From positions 1 to 38,926 of the forward strand of contig NZ_FNEV01000016.1 in NCBI RefSeq assembly GCF_900100295.1: a DNA stretch of 38,926 nucleotides, given 5' to 3'. This document shows positions 35,683 through 38,926 of this stretch, one piece after another. The position numbers were made by a program, and so were the translations under genes. A model generated the notes under the pieces. That model did no database searches. It had not been told where the DNA came from and saw only the letters and a program-made list of their open reading frames with translations. The number at the start of each line of letters is the position of its first letter. Within the stretch, counting starts at the first letter, position 1. Origin of the DNA: Salimicrobium halophilum. Lineage in GTDB: Bacteria > Bacillota > Bacilli > Bacillales > Halobacillaceae.

Positions 35683-36119
35683 AGTTTCACCCACATGACT
35701 AATGCATCCTCTCCATTATCGGCGTAGTATCCTTTTCTGACTTCGGCCGGCTTGAATCCGAATCGCCGGTACATATGTTGAGCGGTCGTGTTGGAAACGC
35801 GGACTTCAAGCGTAAGCAATCGGATTTTATGCTTCCTCGCCTCGTTCATCACTTCCATGAATAACAATTTCCCGTATTTATGACCACGATAGGAAGGGTG
35901 AATCGCTATATTCGTAATATGGCCTCCCTCGTTGAAGAACCAGGCTCCACAGTACCCGATGACCTCTCCGTCTTCTTCGATAAGAAAATAAGCCGCGTGA
36001 GGATTATTTTCCACTTCTTCGAGAAACGTCTCCTTCGGCCAGGGGACGGTGAAAGAAGCACGCTCCACCCACATCACCTGTTCGATATCTTCGGTCGTCA
36101 TTTCCCTTACGCTGACCAT
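35679..36119 (-). CDS. rimI: Ribosomal protein alanine N-acetyltransferase RimI
   Basis: A 146-residue GNAT acetyltransferase; acetyl-CoA loop [14 protein letters not shown] and the C-terminal [17 protein letters not shown]. It acetylates the N-terminus of S18 and perhaps other proteins. I chose ATG 36119, seven bases after AGGAGA, two bases beyond the tsaB stop, over a longer in-frame start within tsaB. Operon position between tsaB and tsaD is conserved. Confidence 0.93.
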   Translation of the reverse strand: MVSVREMTTEDIEQVMWVERASFTVPWPKETFLEEVENNPHAAYFLIEEDGEVIGYCGAWFFNEGGHITNIAIHPSYRGHKYGKLLFMEVMNEARKHKIRLLTLEVRVSNTTAQHMYRRFGFKPAEVRKGYYADNGEDALVMWVKL

Positions 36120-36121
36120 AT

Positions 36122-36805
36122 CTACTTCTCCTGGCGATTCAGCCATTTCTGCTCGGCTTCCGGCAGTCGTAAATAGTTAGGGCTCAATGTGTGAGTCGAG
36201 GATGCCGGCTTCTTCATCGCAGAAAGCGCCAGATACGAAGGTCTGGCATACTGATGCGCGGGTGTCGGAAATACAGCGCGGTCTCCCATTTTCTCTTCAA
36301 TTCTGCCACGGAACTCAGAGATATCCTGACTGACGAAGAGAATGGACTGATGCATCGCCTTCAACTTTTCGAGCCACGTGTCCATATCAATATTCTCTTC
36401 TTCCATGACCACATTCATTTCTCCGTCATAAAGACCTGTATAGACCCTTCCACGTCTCGCATCGAAAAACGGACAGATCAATCCATCGAAGAACGTTCCC
36501 TGACGTGCAAGCACTTCAAGGCTCGAGATACCTACGACCGGAATCTGAAGCGCGAATGCCATCGATTTGGCCGTTGCCATGCCGATTCTCACCCCTGTAA
36601 AAGAACCAGGGCCATGGGCCACCGCAATCTGATCCAGTTCTTCCGGAGAGGTTTCCGTTTCTCTCATCATCTGATCGATCGCAGGCATCAGGCGTACCGA
36701 ATGATTCTTTTTCACATTCGTCATCCATTCTCCCGCCACTTCATGATTTTTGATGACGGCTACTCCGAGTATATAATTTGATGTATCAATCGCCAGAATA
36801 TTCAT
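36122..36805 (-). CDS. tsaB: tRNA t6A biosynthesis protein TsaB
   Basis: A 227-residue inactive homologue of TsaD that stabilises it. Starts MNILAIDTSNYILGVAVI, with VAHGPGSFTGVRIGMATAKS in the middle, the TsaB hallmark. ATG at 36805 is preceded by AGGAGA; a longer frame upstream lies within tsaE. Overlaps tsaE by 20 bases, so coupled translation is likely. Confidence 0.95.
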   Translation of the reverse strand: MNILAIDTSNYILGVAVIKNHEVAGEWMTNVKKNHSVRLMPAIDQMMRETETSPEELDQIAVAHGPGSFTGVRIGMATAKSMAFALQIPVVGISSLEVLARQGTFFDGLICPFFDARRGRVYTGLYDGEMNVVMEEENIDMDTWLEKLKAMHQSILFVSQDISEFRGRIEEKMGDRAVFPTPAHQYARPSYLALSAMKKPASSTHTLSPNYLRLPEAEQKWLNRQEK

Positions 36806-37247
36806 CGTATATCTCCTCACAAATAGTCTCGAAATGGGAAGAACGCGGCGTGAAGGTAAGAATCCGTTCTTCTTCCCCCTCATAAGCAATTTCAATATCC
36901 AAACGCTTCCCGGGTAAATACGTCTCTATATAAGAAGCCCATTCTACGACAGTGACCCCGGAACCGTCGAAGTACTCCTCAAAGCCGAGGTCTTCTTCCG
37001 TATCCTCGAGCCGGTAGGCATCCATATGGTAAAAAGGGAGATTCCCTTCGTATTCTTTGATGATCGTAAATGTAGGGCTGTTGATAGTTCTCGTGACTCC
37101 GAGAGCTTTCCCTAAGGCTTTGGTGAACGTCGTTTTCCCTGCACCGAGATCCCCTTCTAACGTGAGGACATCCCCCGCCTTCAACTTCCTGGCCAAAAGA
37201 GCAGCAATTTCAGCAGTTGCTGCCGGACTCATCGATCGTACCTGCAT
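36786..37247 (-). CDS. tsaE: tRNA t6A biosynthesis ATPase TsaE
   Basis: A 153-residue P-loop ATPase with Walker A EGDLGAGKTTFTKALG, the family motif INSPTFTIIKEY, and HMDAYRLED. It regulates the TsaB-TsaD complex by ATP hydrolysis. Starts six bases after the thiL stop and overlaps tsaB. Confidence 0.95.
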   Translation of the reverse strand: MQVRSMSPAATAEIAALLARKLKAGDVLTLEGDLGAGKTTFTKALGKALGVTRTINSPTFTIIKEYEGNLPFYHMDAYRLEDTEEDLGFEEYFDGSGVTVVEWASYIETYLPGKRLDIEIAYEGEEERILTFTPRSSHFETICEEIYDEYSGD

Positions 37248-37252
37248 CGTCG

Positions 37253-38215
37253 TTACCTTCTTTCCTGTAAATGTGTATAACCTGTGCGTAACAATCGCTT
37301 CGATTCCTTCCCGGACTGGAGGATAACTTCCGGAGCATCCGCAGAGGAAACGGTTCCGATGAATGTCACAGGTGTCTCTCTATGTTCAGCGATTGCCAGC
37401 AACGCTTCTCTGTCTTCTTGTGCAATCGTTCCAAGTAATTCAAAATCTTCCCCGCCGGAGAGCGCCCATTCCACAGCTTGATCCGGATAATTCTGAAGCA
37501 GGACCTCACTGATAGGAAGGTCTTGTTCCCGAATCGTCACCCTTACTCCCGATACTGCAGCAATCTCATTCGCTTCACTTGCAATACCGTCACTGACATC
37601 GTTGAGACATACGCGCTGCAATGGTTCCAGACCGGAAGCGAAGTGCGCCCGTGGTTCAGGATAACGGTGCCTGGCAATGAGAGGAGAAGCGGAACTCCGT
37701 TGCTGCATCAGCTGTTCCAATCCTCCCCGAGCATCACCTAGCGTTCCCGTTACAAAGACAAGATCACCCGGACGTGCATGAGAACGATAACGTCCTTTTC
37801 CTTTATGAATATAGCCGTGAGCAGTAATCGAGACGACAAGCTGCTTCCCACCTACGGTATCTCCACCGATCAGATCCATACCGTGCTGTTTTCCGAGGCG
37901 CTCCATCCCCTCATACAACGCAAGGATCTCTTCATTCGTCCACTCCGGCGAAACGACGAGAGATACACTATAAAAAGCCGGATCGCTTCCCATGGCGGCC
38001 AAGTCCGATATATTGGCAGCAAGCGCACGGTAGCCGATCGCCTCAGGCTCCATCGTCTGTCTTGAGAAATGTACATCCTCCACCATCGTATCTGTCGTGA
38101 ACACGACGTCCCCGGTTGCACGGAAGACGAAGGCATCGTCTCCGATTCCTTTGATCACGGACGACTGCCGATAGTAAGAAGGAGAAATGCGGCGAATCAG
38201 TTCGAATTCATCCAT
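37253..38215 (-). CDS. thiL: Thiamine-monophosphate kinase
   Basis: A 320-residue enzyme that phosphorylates thiamine monophosphate to the diphosphate cofactor. Motifs: IKGIGDDAFVF, FTTDTMVEDVHF, ALAANISDLAAMG, LVFVTGTLGDARGG and WALSGGEDFELLG, all typical of the PurM-like ThiL fold. I chose ATG 38215, preceded by AAGGTGGG; a longer frame starts ten codons earlier without a better site. First gene of the t6A operon and next to the rRNA operon, as in B. subtilis. Confidence 0.95.
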   Translation of the reverse strand: MDEFELIRRISPSYYRQSSVIKGIGDDAFVFRATGDVVFTTDTMVEDVHFSRQTMEPEAIGYRALAANISDLAAMGSDPAFYSVSLVVSPEWTNEEILALYEGMERLGKQHGMDLIGGDTVGGKQLVVSITAHGYIHKGKGRYRSHARPGDLVFVTGTLGDARGGLEQLMQQRSSASPLIARHRYPEPRAHFASGLEPLQRVCLNDVSDGIASEANEIAAVSGVRVTIREQDLPISEVLLQNYPDQAVEWALSGGEDFELLGTIAQEDREALLAIAEHRETPVTFIGTVSSADAPEVILQSGKESKRLLRTGYTHLQERR

Positions 38216-38281
38216 ATAGGGGCACCCACCTTTTCCTTGTTCCATTATATCAGCCAGTCACAAAAATAGAAAAAAATCATG

Positions 38282-38312
38282 AAAAAAAGCCTCAGGGCAT
38301 CCCCGAGGCTGT
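38282..38312 (-). terminator. Terminator of the rRNA/tRNA operon
   Basis: On the minus strand AGCCTCGGGGATGCCCTGAG folds into a stem with AGCCTC/GAGGCT ends, followed by a run of seven T. It lies 31 bases beyond tRNA-Asp. Confidence 0.92.
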
Positions 38313-38342
38313 GTGTATGTAATCATTATCATAAGTCAAAAA

Positions 38343-38419
38343 TGGCGGTCCGGACGGGACTCGAACCCGCGACCTCCTGCGTGACAGGCAGGCATTCTAA
38401 CCAACTGAACTACCGGACC
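38343..38419 (-). tRNA. tRNA-Asp (anticodon GTC)
   Basis: 77-nt cloverleaf: acceptor stem GGTCCGG/CCGGACC, anticodon loop CTGTCAC, T-arm GCGGGTTCGAGTCCCGT, encoded 3' CCA. Confidence 0.97.
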
Positions 38420-38424
38420 AAATT

Positions 38425-38501
<77 letters not shown>

Positions 38502-38517
38502 CTGGTATAAAAATCGA

Positions 38518-38633
38518 TGTGGCAGCGCCCTACTCTCGCGGGGGGTAACCCCGACTACCATCGGCGCTGAAGAGCTTAACTTCTGTGTTCGGCATGGGAA
38601 CAGGTGTGACCTCTTCGCTACTGCCACCACATC
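38518..38633 (-). rRNA. rrf: 5S ribosomal RNA
   Basis: The minus strand carries the conserved 5S sequence: GTGGCAGTAGCGAAGAGG, then CCTGTTCCCATGCCGAACAC, GAAGTTAAGCTCTTCAGCG and GAGAGTAGGGCGCTGCCA. Ends are approximate to a few bases. Confidence 0.95.
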
Positions 38634-38685
38634 ACTTTGAAGGATGAACCTTCAAAACTGGATAAGAAACGTTGACCAACGTTAT

Positions 38686-38926
38686 AGAGAAGATCTCGAT
38701 GGATTAGTATCCGTCTGCTGCACGTGTCGCCACGCTTCCACACCGGACCTATCAACCTCTTCGTCTCAGAGGCATCTCTACAAAGGGAAATCTCATCTCA
38801 AGGGGGGCTTCATGCTTAGATGCTTTCAGCACTTATCCCGTCCACACGTAGCTACCCAGCGATGCTCCTGGCGGAACAACTGGTACACCAGCGGTGTGTC
38901 CATCCCGGTCCTCTCGTACTAAGGAC
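38686..38926 (-). rRNA. rrl: 23S ribosomal RNA, 3' end, cut by window edge
   Basis: The minus strand shows the conserved 3' end of 23S rRNA including the sarcin-ricin region (AGTACGAGAGGACCGGGATG) and the following helices. The gene continues beyond the window; the 3' boundary is estimated from alignment to the usual Bacillus end. Confidence 0.95.

Noticed and set aside
36191-36781. 196-codon ORF opposite tsaB, and similar long antisense frames opposite groEL, ydiF and rex
   Set aside because: They are mirror frames of strongly supported conserved genes and lack ribosome binding sites and family resemblance.

Overview
This window looks like a chromosome segment of a low- to moderate-GC Bacillaceae, probably a halophilic or halotolerant genus near Halobacillus or Salimicrobium. 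That placement is inferred from gene order, Bacillus-type ribosome binding sites, a CIRCE element and fairly acidic proteins. The right end follows the Bacillus subtilis order thiL, tsaE (ydiB), tsaB (ydiC), rimI (ydiD), tsaD (gcp), ydiF, rex, ydiK, ydiL, groES, groEL. It continues into an rRNA operon at the window edge (23S, 5S, tRNA-fMet, tRNA-Asp, all on the minus strand).

Layout. 1-9.4 kb: the 5' end of an IS200/IS605-type tnpB, then chromosomal genes. These are a GlnK/GlnL-like two-component pair facing a dicarboxylate/acidic amino acid symporter and aspartate ammonia-lyase, a quinone oxidoreductase-like MDR protein, a 56-residue orphan, a DinB protein and a split ThrE-type exporter. 9.4-26.7 kb: AT-rich accessory DNA. 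26.7-38.9 kb: conserved chromosome (groEL-groES, ydiL-ydiK, an MFS exporter, rex, ydiF, a DnaA-box cluster, the t6A/ThiL operon, rRNA).

The accessory region has a clear structure. Intact groEL ends at 26707. Next to it lie wrecks of a tyrosine integrase (N-terminal part only) and of a DUF3991/toprim-type mobile-element protein, then a type 1 BREX cluster (brxA, brxB, brxC, pglX, pglZ). Where brxL should follow there is only a short frameshifted sequence resembling the BrxL N-terminus. The BREX block ends against a second, non-functional copy of the last ~520 bp of groEL (13332-13853). Beyond it is a tightly overlapping three-gene operon that I do not recognise: a 171-residue protein, a 238-residue protein with two membrane segments and a beta-rich tail, and a 342-residue protein. 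A 19-bp copy of the extreme groEL 3' end (10455-10473) lies just past that operon. The simplest reading is serial insertion of mobile elements into the 3' end of groEL, leaving two defence-like cargo modules in tandem. In B. subtilis 168 the same locus, just after groEL, holds the prophage carrying BsuM restriction-modification, so the locus may be a wider defence hotspot.

The main candidate for an undescribed system is the three-gene operon at 10543-12796. Other points of note are a BREX cluster without an intact BrxL, a five-copy 10-bp-phased repeat in front of the symporter gene that fits the known GlnL site, and a DnaA-box cluster next to tsaD.
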